Source of the DNA: Adiantum capillus-veneris
Lineage: Eukaryota > Streptophyta > Polypodiopsida > Polypodiales > Pteridaceae
Assembly (NCBI GenBank): GCA_014529385.2
Contig: CM043942.1
Span: forward strand, 62,287,184 to 62,351,183
Direction: 5' to 3'
DNA: 64,000 nucleotides
Of this stretch, positions 10,688-20,964 are shown one piece after another. The position numbers and the translations under genes are program-made. The notes under the pieces are model-generated. The model saw only the letters and a program-made list of their open reading frames with translations, made no database searches and was not told the origin of the DNA. The first letter of the stretch is position 1. Every line of letters starts with the position of its first letter.

Positions 10688-11399
10688 TGTCACGAGGACG
10701 TGGCAATTGTTAACTATGTCACAAGGACGTGGCAACTGCTAACTTTAGTTGTTGGTTTCTTTCCAAAGGGTTTTGTTTTATTTTTGAGACCCTCTTTTTG
10801 AAGTAGCAAACGGTCGGACATTGTATGGCCAATGTGAACGGTAGTTTCACCCGCAGACCGGAAGTGGTCGGCACTGGAATACGTATAGTAAGAGGATGTC
10901 TAGGCTCAGAGCAAGATCATATAGGTCCCCCCGTCGCACTTAGCAAGTTGGTGGAAACTAGGAAGTGAACTCAATAAAGGCATAAATTCAAGGTGGGACT
11001 ACCAAGAGAAAATATCCGACAGTTGCACTTTTGGATGCGGTCCCAATGAGGATAGATGGTCAGATGACCACTGGGAGCCCAACGGAATCATTTCCTAAAA
11101 TTTAGGGAACTGCTATTTTGGGCCGTAAAATGTGTTCGCGTCATTACCTCCGGTATGACTATGGGAACACTTTACAACTCTGCCGCGAAGTCAACTGGGC
11201 GACCAGTTGGGAGATTTTTAGGAGGCAACCCGGAAATGGGTAAAAGCTTGTAAATACGCCAAGTGTCACTTTTTCATGAACTTGCCTCAAGCAGAAAAAA
11301 GGGCGCTGAAATTTAAGCTGGGAGGAGACAGGTTAAGAGCTATGGAGTGCTTTCTTTCGCTCTATGTACAGTGTGGTGCCAGGAGTGATGCCCTGCACG

Positions 11400-11401
<2 letters not shown>

Positions 11402-11472
<71 letters not shown>
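11402..11472 (+). repeat. (TC)n expansion inside the G1 3' LTR
   Basis: About 35 TC units stand where the matching site of the 5' LTR (near 4990) has only a few. The expansion therefore happened after insertion. Confidence 0.95.
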
Positions 11473-11475
<3 letters not shown>

Positions 11476-12058
11476 GTGCAGTTATGTGATGCCCCACAAG
11501 AGGGCTTTTCATTTAACTGATGTATAGTTGTGTGGGTTCATGCACGATTGCCGAGGCAAGAGCCTCTTGCACAAGTACTGGGTTAGCTAGTGGCTAATCC
11601 CCCGCGGGTACATGTGAATTCGGAGAGGTTTCACGTTAGAAATCTCGTCCGATTCAAAGGGCAAGTAGCCCTACAGGTTCGGGAGCTCGAGGAATTGCTA
11701 CAAATGCGACCGGCACGCGAAACGGAGCCCAAAACAGGGAATTACAGCCTCATGTGTATTTTTGTAGGTTTAGGGTTTTGGCCCTAAATAGTCCCTAATA
11801 CCCCAGGAGGTTCGGGGACGCGGGGGGACCGTTGTAGAGGTGATCTGGCGCATTTTCGAGGCAGAAAACAGAGAATTCAGCCTGCTGCAGATTCTCGCCA
11901 GGTTTTGCAAAGTGTCCGTATGCATCGGGAAAGTCATCTATTGCGTGGGGATACTGACGGTGAAGCGTCCTAGTACAGTTATGCTGCCGAAATCGGGCCA
12001 CAACAGGTGTTTCTCAGCCTGGATTATGCGGGGCAGCTTGTAGGAGATTACACGTTTT

Positions 12059-12362
12059 ATTCCCTCTGGTAAAGAATAAAGAAATACTGAAAGGGGCACC
12101 AATTTTGAGGCCTACAGGTTGTGGGCGTCTGCTCGGGGCATTCTAGCTTCCGAGCCGTGTGTGTATTCAAGTGTTAATTCCCGTCACAGGTTTACTTCGT
12201 GCAAGGTTTTATTCCCTCTGTTAAAGAATAAAGAAATACTGAAAGGGACACCAATTTTGGGGCCTACAGGTTGTGGGCGTCTGCTCGGGCATTCTAGCTT
12301 CCGAGCCGTGTGTGTATTCAAGTGTTAATTCCCGTCACAGGTTTACTTCGCACATTGTCTCT
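12059..12362 (+). repeat. 152-bp tandem duplication in the G1 3' LTR
   Basis: ATTCCCTCTG...TTTACTTCG is repeated at an offset of 152 bp (12059 and 12211) with a few mismatches. Each unit carries AATAAA, so the LTR has two candidate polyadenylation signals. The other LTRs have one. Confidence 0.9.
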
Positions 12363-12426
12363 GTGTGTGTGTAAGTAAAGAATTTCAGGTGAAAGCCAAT
12401 GCCTACCGCCCTACGGGCCGGTTTCA

Positions 12427-15218
12427 GGACTCCTTCTGCTCCACCCCTCTACACCACTACCTATGCTTGCCTCCCTAATCACATTTGTTCTTCAGACATC
12501 AGCCATCGGCTCTTTCCCCCACACCACCCATACACGCCACACTCCCCCCCCAGGGGACTATGCCACAAAACTGCTTGGTATGATGAAGAGTGTAGAGACA
12601 TCTATTGTCGGTTGTGTGCATAGCGGACTCTTAAAGAGATCAGTGATTGAGATGTCAGACACCAGACGAAGACACTCACACGCTGAAAGCGGCGAGCTTC
12701 GAAGGAGGCACAGGAGCTAGAGCTATACCACATGTTCATGAGCATGGACAGTGCCACAGCATGGCGCACCCTCCAGGAGCCACTACTGACCACTCCTATT
12801 GAGGACCCACGCGTATGGCACGATTATGCAGAGAGACTCTATGAGGTGCCGAACAAGCCCCCGTTTCCACAACCACCGGAGCCTCGACCCACGAGCTCTT
12901 CCTTCTGCACAGCAGAGATGGTCAAGAAGGCCATTCACCGTCTACAACACCGCCAATCATCAAATCATACAGGTTTACGGAGTGAGCACCTCATCTATGC
13001 AACCACCATGATAGCCCCATTGATTTCACACGCATTCAACCGAGCTATAGAGAAGGGCTTCCCAGAGGAGTGGACCAGGCACACCATTGTGCCGATCCAC
13101 AAATCTAAAGACACCTTGGACTCAGGGAACTATAGGACTATCATGATTGGCCATACAATGGCCAAACTATATGGGGCAGTTCTTGAGGCTGAGCTTAGCT
13201 CATATCGGGAGGCCAAGGGCCTACGGGCTCTCGACCAGGTAGGGTTCAAGCAAAGCTTCTCCACCATCGACCACATCTTCGTTCTACGCTGCCTTATTGA
13301 TGGGGCAAAGGTCCCACGTGAGAGGCTCTTTGGACGGCTTCAGAGTTTGGGGATACCTTCAGAGATGATATTGGCCATCTATTTTCTCTATGAGAGTTTG
13401 CTGCCTAGGTGGTATGTTAGAGTCTATTGCTGGCAACATTGGTGTTAAGCAAGGATGCCCCCTCTCCCCGACACTTTTTGGACTCTACATTGACGAGATC
13501 GACTACTACATCCTTCGAGTAGGAGGGGCAGGAGCTGACATAGCAAGTACTCCATTCTACATTATGCTATATGATGATATTGTACTCATCTCAGAGTCAC
13601 CAGAGGACATACAGAGCCATCTGAGAGATTTGGATGAGTTTTGTAAAGACAGGGACTCACAGTGAACCTTGGGAAACCAAGGTCGTGATCTTCCACACCT
13701 CCAGATCAGTCTCACGAGCAGCCATTTTTACAGCAGCAGGAGGACTAGTAGAGGTTGTCACCTCCTACATTTACCTAGGAGTAACATTCACTAGCCGACA
13801 CAAAACCTTCTCCATAGCACAGGCCACCACTCACAGATTTACTCGAGGATATGCAGCACTGGCCATGCTAGAGCGGAGATGCCATCAGGCACACTTTCAG
13901 GAGCCCCGCACAAAGGGGCGGCTATTTGACACATTAGTCACTCAGCCCTGACGTATGCAGCAACAGTGTGGGCACTTGGATTGACAAATAGCCAGTGCCC
14001 ACGGATTGAGAGACCACAGATCTACATAATTTCTAGCTTGTTTAGAGGCAAGCACACAGTGCCACAGGACATCATCAAGGCAGAGCTTGCCCACTCCCCC
14101 CCCCCCGGTAGTGGAGGCACTCTTCCAGACGACCTGCTTTATCAAGAGAGTGAGAGCTCCCAACCGACACACTCACACGGCGAGCATTTGAGTCAACCAT
14201 ACAGAGGCAACAAAGTCTCGATACGACAGAGCATGGTACACACAGATTAGCGCATAGTTCGGAGCACACAGCCTTGACCTTGAGAGTTTGCCACCTTTCC
14301 AGTACGACCCTCACTCCCCCCAACTTCATCTCTCATGTAGTGAGAGAAACATAGTGATCCAACAAGATCTCTGGCAGCTCTATATCATACGGACTTGAAT
14401 CACATCTCCCTCTCCAGCGAAAAATGTCACACTACAGAGATCATTTCCTGCAGAGAGGAACTGGAGAGCAAGGAACGTTTTTTTTGTACATGCAGAGCTT
14501 ATGCGGATATGAGAGGCAGATACGAGCCACTATTTAGAGGGTAGCCTACCCTCAGAGAGATCATGCACTGTCGAGATCAGAGACAACTGGGACGCTACTT
14601 GCTAGAGATACAGAGGCACAAGGATACACTCATGCAGCCACCTACACAGACCCACGTGGGGGGCCAACAGTCACAAGAGGGGCCGACAGTCAGCTTACAA
14701 ATTTCTTTCAGAGAGCTACACCCCTTCCACTTCCAGACCCACTGAGCGGAGTGACCCTTAAGTAGGTTGAGGGGGGCCAGGCCATACGACGTCCGCCTGC
14801 AACCCGATGCCATGCCCCACGACTCCACCGTAAACAGATCAAGAAGATCCATACTCGAGCACATCGAGTTGTTGAGGAGAAAAGAGCCCAGACGATGGCT
14901 CACCCAATGGCGTTAATTAGGGTAGCCCTTGCTCCCGACCCTCCCATATACTACATTTTACATTCCCCCATAGCACAGGATGGAGCTAGCTAGTTTACTG
15001 CATTTGCATGGTTGTACTACCTTGAGCATATAGACATGCACATATCCCTAGTACTCGAGCTTCACCCATCCCCATAGATCTCATCATCCACCAGAAGTCC
15101 TTTTCTTTTATTCTGCACCAGTTTGAACTATTTTGTCTTTTTTAATAGACGGAGGACATACACATGTATACTTGATTTGTCTCATAGGCCGACTTCGACC
15201 TCACATAGACGTTAATAA
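12427..15218 (+). mobile_element. LINE L1, 3' segment (right of the G1 insertion)
   Basis: This continues the LINE cut by G1. It holds the rest of ORF2 (pre-RT, RT, C-terminal region) and a 3' UTR variant with TTTGTCTCATAGGCCGACTTCG (15177-15198) that differs from copies 1-3 (subfamily B). It ends GACGTTAATAAGCGC and then a long (TC)n tract. The same 3' UTR type is seen on the minus strand near 34857-35008. Confidence 0.85.
12540..14960 (+). pseudogene. LINE L1 ORF2 remnant with RT domain
   Basis: Reading 12732-13448 gives the RT fingers and palm start: AEMVKKAIHRLQHRQSSNHTG, TIVPIHKSKDTLDSGNYRTI, DQVGFKQSFSTIDHI. After a frameshift, 13390-13665 gives IGVKQGCPLSPTLFGLYIDE and the catalytic box as MLYDDIVLIS. 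Other copies have LLLYADDIVLIS, so one residue of Y-A-D-D is missing. Frames change again at about 13660 and 13945 and decay into the C-terminal region around 14563-14745. It is a dead copy. Confidence 0.88.

Positions 15219-15284
<66 letters not shown>
15219..15284 (+). repeat. (TC)n microsatellite between LINEs L1 and L2
   Basis: About 33 TC units form the 3' border of L1 and the 5' border of the truncated L2. The reverse frame reads as a Glu-Arg run, which is not a gene. Confidence 0.98.
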
Positions 15285-15286
<2 letters not shown>

Positions 15287-15734
15287 GTCCCCCCCACCAA
15301 AAGGGATCTTCTCCTAGGGGTCATCAATCACAAACAAAAGCCTTCATGCCCCTTGTACGACGCAAGAAGCGAGCATTCCTAGCTCAGATGGGGCGAGACT
15401 TATACCAATTGTTCTTAAGTAAAGACACAAGAGAGGCACATGGCATCTCTTTCATGAGCACTCCCCTCCCCTAGCAATTACTTCGCCTGATGTGTGAGGT
15501 CAATATGAAACATCCTTATAAACGGTCCCTCGACAGACACCAATTCCAAATCCCCCCTAAGCCATGCCCATTTATGAGTACCTTCTTTATCACTAAGATG
15601 GTAAAGAAGGTCGTGATAAGATGAGGACCAAGACGGCATATGATGATGATGGTCTAGTAGTAGAACACTTTATACATGCTAGACATATGATGGCAAAGGT
15701 TCTTGCAGTTTTGTTCAAATGTGTGATGTATGAG

Positions 15735-16096
15735 TGTCACGATTGTGAGGAATTCTTTGTCTTTGTATTACCTTCTTCGCTTGATTCTTGTACAGACACA
15801 AAGCTGCACTAAATCCGAGACCCCCGATTCTCCAAAGGATGCGTCTCTTCGCCCAAGAATCGCACCTATTTGGCAAACAGCCATGCCTCTTCAACAAATG
15901 GTTGCATCTTTACGCGCTATGGTCATGTCTTTTCATTGTGTCTCTTCAGTTTCTATATAAGAACACCCTTGTAACACATTTCAATCAATCAACACACATT
16001 CAGTCTCTTGAGTCTTATTCTCTAGTTCTACTTCACTTTTAGGTTTTATCTAAGTTTAGTTATGAATAAACACACATAGTAAGCGTGTTCTTCACA
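15735..16096 (+). mobile_element. Solo LTR (TGTCACGATTGTG family)
   Basis: A lone LTR of about 362 bp lies inside L2 ORF2. It starts TGTCACGATTGTG and ends TTCACA, with TATATAAG at 15954-15961. It matches the 444-bp LTRs at 28252 and 29302 in start, CTTCGCC-type motifs and TATA context. Flanks ATGAG and GTGAG (15730-15734, 16097-16101) agree at 4 of 5 bases as a target duplication. Recombination between two LTRs of one insertion is the usual origin of a solo LTR. Confidence 0.85.
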
Positions 16097-16794
16097 GTGA
16101 GGGTCTACCTGAGGCCAGGAGACTATCTACTATCGTGCTTATGTTCAAGGCAGGTGATCTTACGTAGCCTGGAAACTATTGTACTATTATCATTGGACAC
16201 TCATTGGCACGGTTGTATGCATCTATACTCGAGCAGCAATTGAGCAAATCGGCAGAGAGAGAGGGCATGCGGGTGGCTGGACAGGCCAGAGTCAAGAGAG
16301 GCTTCTCCACGGTTGACCATATTTTGACACTCAGAGCCATCATTGAGGAGGGCAAGGCATGAAAGACTGATTTGATGTAGCTTTATGGATTTCCAGAAAG
16401 CATTTGACATGGTGTCTAGAGCCAGATTGTTGCGCAGACTACAAGAGATGGGAGTGCTCACTGAGTTGATTTGAGGAATCATGGCTCTATACAAATCAGT
16501 GGTAGGACATGTATGCACTCCAAAGGGGATATCTCATTTAGTGCACCTCACTATTGGAGTGAAACAAGGTTGGTATGTATATAGATGAGGTTTCCCATTA
16601 CATTGACAGAGAGGGTGACGAAGGTGCCCAGCTGGCAAGGACATGGATTCCATTGTTGTTATATGTTGATGATATTGTGTTGATTTCGGACTCACCAGAA
16701 GGTATGCAACGACATCTGGATACATTACATAGCTTTGCGGAGGATAGTGGATTGTGTGTGAACCTTGATAAAACCAAGGTTATGGTGTTTAGCA

Positions 16795-17232
16795 CATAGT
16801 TACCTGGAACGCGAAACGGGAACGCGGGAACGGTGAGGGGTCCGAAACGGGAACAGCGCGGAATGGGAGGCATAAAACACCCAAATAATGCAATTTTAAG
16901 CTCTGTGTGATTGAATAATAGTAGTGTCAGAGTCCTTTGACTCTAATACTCACAAAAAACTTGATCTGAAGACCATTCAACCTTACTATGGCCAACGTTT
17001 GTCATATAGACTTGAGAGCTTGAGGGGGGAGGGACGCGAAGAGAGAGAGAGAGAGAGAGAGAGATGAAATGAAATGAAATGAAATGTTATATTAACGTCT
17101 TCAAAAGGCCAAAGTGACCTATGAGACCAAAAAGTTACATTGTGGTGGATCTGATACAAAGTCAGAGTAACAATATGACAAAACAAATATACTATGGAAT
17201 CCTGGACTGCTAGGTGTGAACGGGGCAGGGCA

Positions 17233-17273
<41 letters not shown>

Positions 17274-17688
17274 ATAAAAGTTGAGAGAGAGGGAGACTCG
17301 ACTCTTGAGACAGCTTGAGAGAGAGGGGGAGAGGGAGAGAGCGTTGTCGACTCTAGAGTCTAGCATCTAGACTAACGAGGCTAGAGCTTGAGGCTAGAGT
17401 CAAGACTCGAGACTCGAGAGGGTAGAGCTTGAGCTTTGACCCTTGAAAGCTTGTGTGCACTGGTGAAGGTAAGGTGTGGGGGAAGAGCATTTAAGAAGGG
17501 GGAGACTCAAAAGATAAAGCTCAAAAATCTGAAAATCTGCCATTCCCAGCCTTTCCGGACCGTTCCAGGCTCGCCGTTCCGGTAGCAAATCCCCCTCCGG
17601 AACGTCTGGCTGTTTCGGGCCATGAAAACCCTCCGAAACACCGTTCCGGCGTTCCCAGCCCACAAGGGGGCGTTCCCTAGTAACTCTG
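16795..17688. mobile_element. hAT-like non-autonomous element, copy 1
   Basis: This 894-bp insertion in L2 runs from CATAGTTACCTGGAACGC to GCGTTCCCTAGTAACTCTG. The ends are imperfect inverted repeats (CA-AGTTAC), flanked by 8-bp copies GTTTAGCA (16787-16794) and GTTTAACA (17689-17696), 7 of 8 identical. The 8-bp duplication and CA...TG ends fit hAT. The body is rich in GGAACG/CGTTCC palindromes and GAGACT-like repeats. No transposase is visible. A LINE fragment is nested within it. Confidence 0.75.
17041..17272 (-). mobile_element. LINE 3'-end fragment nested in the hAT-like element
   Basis: A reverse-oriented LINE tail lies here: (GA)n (about 17041-17063), GAAAT pentamers, then the family 3' UTR (ACCTATGAGACC, GTGGTGGATCTGATAC) to about 17230, and a second (GA)n run (17238-17272). 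It is therefore flanked on both sides by TC tracts in the same orientation relative to the LINE. This is the third nesting level: LINE in hAT-like element in LINE. Confidence 0.85.
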
Positions 17689-19141
17689 GTTTAACACCAC
17701 ACCGCAGTGGATCTTCATAGGGCCAAAGTTTTCTTCAAGGGAATAGCAAAGACTAAACTAACCAGAGCATATGCGGAGTTGGGAGGATTGGAGAGGATGA
17801 GTTCACAGGTTCAATTCCACGAACCCCGAACAAAGCTCTCACTCTTTGATACCTTGGTAGCTTCAGCTATGCTCAATGGGGTTCATGTTTGGGGACCCTC
17901 TGTGGGTCAAGGTGGAGAGGCGCTTGGTATCTATGATTTCTTGGCTAATTAGATCCAAGGCCTCCGTGCCACATGAGATCATTAGAGCCGAATTAGCACC
18001 CCCCCCCCCCCAAATGGAGATAGAGGCGCTTACCAAATTAGTCTCCTTTATGCACCGCTTACAGGATACTATCAAAGAGAGATATGTCAGATCGGCCCTT
18101 GAGTCCTCGAGACAATTAGCTTTATAGGGGTATGCACAGATGTCATCATGGTTCCAGATACATGGCTTCAGCATGGACAGCTTGCCTCCCTTCCAGTACT
18201 CCCTTGCTGCACCATCGTTGTCTCTTACATGGGTGGAGATTACTAGACTCATTCGCCCGGACCCGAAACAGTTGGATAACAAGAGGACATAACTAGAGCA
18301 ATACTGGAATTGGGCACGAATATGGCTTTCTATAAAGAGCATTTTCTCCAACTCACAGGGGGTGGGTTTGTTAATCAAGATCATTCGACCCATCTATATG
18401 GATACGCATCTATCTCACGGGTTACGGTGTGCCATTGGTCAGATACGAACATCTTCACACCAGCTTGAGATTGAGACTAGTAGATTCAAAGGTATACCAA
18501 CTGCCAGCATGATATGCCGCTTATGTCATACTGAGCCACAGATGGAGATGCATTATATATGTCAATGCACAGTGAACCATGAGATATGAGGTCGCTTCCA
18601 CTGTCTATTTAGAGAAGGCTTCGGACCCTTTTCCAGAGTCACGAGCTATCAAGACCAAAGATGTCTTGGACTCTGTCTACTTGAGTTACACAAATATAGA
18701 GACAGTTTACTGAGGAAATCTGAAGAGAGACAATCCTAAAGATAGATTATTGATTTTTTCACACTAGACACTGGACAAATAGAGGAGCAGCCACAGTTGC
18801 AAAGCTCAACTCATACTCACACCCACGGTACTCTCAATAGCCGAGCATTGGAGCTAGGGAGATTGAGACGCCCACGATTGAGGAGAGGAACTTCACAACA
18901 TCGACGAAGACTATAGCAGATGATTCAAGCCATACTATCTCGACATCCAGAGTACAAATGAGAATAGATTCATGGCCCATTATATCACCCTCTTGTGTTG
19001 GGCACCAAGTGTGTTAGTGATCACACATACCCCACACAGTTCTAGCTCGTCTGGATTCCTTTTAGCATGTACCCAGACATGGTATCAGATTGGTCTCATA
19101 GGTCATTTTTGGCCTTTTGAAGACGTTAATGGAAATCAAAT

Positions 19142-19699
19142 ATGGAAAAACGCATAAGTGCAAAAGATACAGTGATTGAAGAACTTAAGGGAGAACTGGC
19201 AACTTGTAAAAGTACTCCTGGAAGGGAGAAAGAAATTCAGCCCTCAGTGATTAAGGAGCTCGAGAAGATCAAAGAACGGGTGAAAAATCTTAGGGAAGAG
19301 TAAGAGCAGAAGTCGAGAACAACGTTTCATGGGCCGATGCCCCATCAAAATGCAAAAGAAGGTTGTTGAAGCTGAAGAGTGGATTGAGTTGCAAAGCAGG
19401 GAAAAGCCAAGATGGCTGAAGCTACACCAACCACCACCATTATCAATATGACCATTGAGGAAGAGCACAAGAGGAAGACTAGAGCCCTTTACGTGCGTGT
19501 TACAAGCCTTAAGGACATTGGAAATGTGGAAGAAGAACTCTTGAAATGCAAGGGCATTTCTAAAGCCACACACACAGTTGCATGGAGAGTTGGGAAGAAA
19601 GGAAACGGTGGGGAAGGAATTTCTAAGGAAAGAGCACTCATTTTACGTTTCCCTATTGTTGAAACTATGAGAGTTCTCGAAGAAGAAAGAAACCCTTAA
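19142..19699 (+). pseudogene. LINE L3 ORF1 (coiled-coil) remnant
   Basis: Reading from ATG 19142 gives a heptad-like coiled coil (DTVIEELKGELATCKS, VIKELEKIKERVKNLREE) to a TAA at about 19300. A second open part, 19412-19699, is acidic and basic mixed (IINMTIEEEHKRKTRALYVR, WRVGKKGNGG) and ends at a TAA. LINE ORF1 proteins bind RNA and trimerise through such coils. No zinc knuckle is seen. It resembles the remnant at 3510. Confidence 0.6.
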
Positions 19700-19884
19700 G
19701 AAAAACTGGGATATTTCTACGCAATGACCTCACTTTAGCATAAATTGCACACATGCAAGACCTGATGCCAAAAATCAAGGCTGTGGGGGAGAAGGGAAAA
19801 GTTGCTTTCTATGGAGGGGGGAGAGAGGTGATCTTGGAAAGACACACTACATTACAATGCAAGCCCTATGGGATCAGCCTTAAA

Positions 19885-20345
19885 ATGGCAATATGGAATT
19901 GTAATGGATCAATGAAGCTAGATGTCGATGCATTTGAGGATAGCTTCAAGGGAAGAGACATTATTTTCTACTCTGAGACACATCAAACTCCCGGTGTCAC
20001 ACTTCCTAGAGTGACAAGATACCATTGGGAGACCACTTGTAGACAAAGAGGTGCAATCAATGCATACAGGACGCGGGTCAGGAGGTGTAGCAGTTCTATT
20101 CAAGGAAGAGCTGCACTCCCTCATTCGTATTGTTCGGAGAGATGAACAAGCTAGATATATGTGGGTCAAGGTGAGAGCAGAGACGGAGAGGCCACTTTAT
20201 ATTGCAATATACTACTTCCCCCATAGCACATCTCTCTATGCATCGCCCAAGGGGAAGTCACCATACATGATGGGGATGGGGATGTCATCCTCCTAGGGGA
20301 CTTCAATGCCAAGACAGGCCAATCTCAAACGGCCTGTATGATACC
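19885..20345 (+). pseudogene. LINE L3 endonuclease (APE type) remnant
   Basis: MAIWNCNGSMKLDVDAF opens the domain, followed by IIFYSETHQTPGV (the catalytic Glu of SETH) at about 19963-20000. A frameshift near 20070 leads into GGVAVLFKEELHS and PLYIAIYYFPHSTSLYASPKG. A second shift leads into LLGDFNAKTGQ near 20293 (the D-x-N catalytic pair). The enzyme nicks target DNA to prime reverse transcription. Frameshifts make it inactive. Confidence 0.82.
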
Positions 20346-20964
20346 TCAAAGGAGATGTTAAGAGAGTTGGATGTCAGTGTTTTGGGATTGGCCAAGTGCT
20401 CACAGGATGTGGTGCATAACGAGTATGTGAGATATTTGACAAACACGGGGACTGCACATGGACTGGCCATCCTAAATGGCCTATAGAGATTTCCAGCAAA
20501 CGAATGGGTTCACTTGTTTTTCTCACACACATGGAGCTAGCACAGTGGACTATGTTATGGCTCAGCCCAATTTTATACCATCTTCAAGATTTTGCAATCC
20601 GGGCCCAGGCTTGTTGAAGTAGCAATAGATCACGCCTTTCACATTTACAGTTTCATTCCAGTTTAGTATAGCTCCGTTGGCCCATACACCTACGCATACT
20701 TGATACACTTTTACATCGAAGACCGACTCTGTCTACATGGATAGTATTTACGAACGCTTGACTGCTGAGGAGCCGAGACGTCCATTGCAGGAGCTTACCT
20801 AGATATTGACAAAGACTCTACATGATGTATCAATAGAGGCATATCCACACACCCAACCCGGGCACAGACAACGTCCTGGTAGTATGCCACTAAACAATTG
20901 GTATGGTGAGGAGTGAACTGAGATGAGAGCCACACTCTAGAGAGAGGTGCTCTTGGGAGCCATT

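Larger units (their letters stand above)
4255..12426 (+). mobile_element. Ty3/gypsy chromovirus G1, complete boundaries
   Basis: This is an LTR retrotransposon with both ends. It starts TGTCACGAGG at 4255 and ends TTTCA at 12426, with a perfect 5-bp target duplication GGACT at 4250-4254 and 12427-12431. The order is 5' LTR, gag, CCHC knuckle, protease, RT, RNase H, integrase, chromodomain, polypurine tract, 3' LTR, which is typical of chromoviruses. The 3' end of the 5' LTR, the primer site and the gag N-terminus are missing. Several stops and frameshifts make it non-autonomous. It is nested in LINE L1. Confidence 0.93.
10688..12426 (+). repeat. G1 3' LTR, enlarged to 1739 bp
   Basis: This is a full LTR from TGTCACGAGG to GGTTTCA. 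It is about 260 bp longer than the 1465-1477 bp LTRs of G2-G4. A (TC)n expansion at about 11402-11472 and a 152-bp tandem duplication of the AATAAA region starting at 12059 account for most of the excess. The telo-box-like palindrome around GGTTTAGGGTTTTGGCCC (near 11766) is shared with the other LTRs. Confidence 0.93.
15340..18963 (+). pseudogene. LINE L2 ORF2 remnant in pieces
   Basis: Three blocks are separated by insertions. At 15340-15734 is the pre-RT and RT start (KTAYDDDGLVVEHFIHA). At 16102-16794 is the RT palm with GNYCTIIIGHSLARLYAS, VKRGFSTVDHILTLRA and the catalytic WIPLLLYVDDIVLIS (Y-V-D-D, about 16645-16690), in several frames. At 17697-18963 is the C-terminal region (FHEPRTKLSLFDTLVASAML, LIRSKASVPHEIIRAEL, the C..C...H..C knuckle near 18513-18570). 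There are many stops and frameshifts. Confidence 0.85.
15285..19131 (+). mobile_element. LINE L2, 5' truncated, with two nested insertions
   Basis: It begins after (TC)n in ORF2 just upstream of RT (VRRKKRAFLAQMGRDLYQLFLSK), as in L5 at about 44150. It ends in a 3' UTR with ATTGGTCTCATAGGTCATTTTTGGCC and GACGTTAATG at 19131. It is interrupted by a solo LTR (15735-16096) and a hAT-like element (16795-17688). Unlike its neighbours it has no TC tract at its 3' end. Confidence 0.85.
19132..20964 (+). mobile_element. LINE L3, 5' part (ORF1 and endonuclease), cut by G2
   Basis: This is the 5' half of the LINE family, missing from most copies: a coiled-coil ORF1, then the APE endonuclease start of ORF2. 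It continues to GAGAGGTGCTCTTGGGAGCC, which matches the pre-RT region of L5 near 44220. It stops at the G2 LTR at 20965. The continuation beyond G2 is not found in this window. Confidence 0.8.

Noticed and set aside
4255-12426. CRISPR array or prokaryotic defence system anywhere in the window
   Set aside because: No regularly spaced short palindromic repeats or cas-like proteins. All repeats are LTRs, microsatellites or two-copy duplications, in a eukaryotic context.
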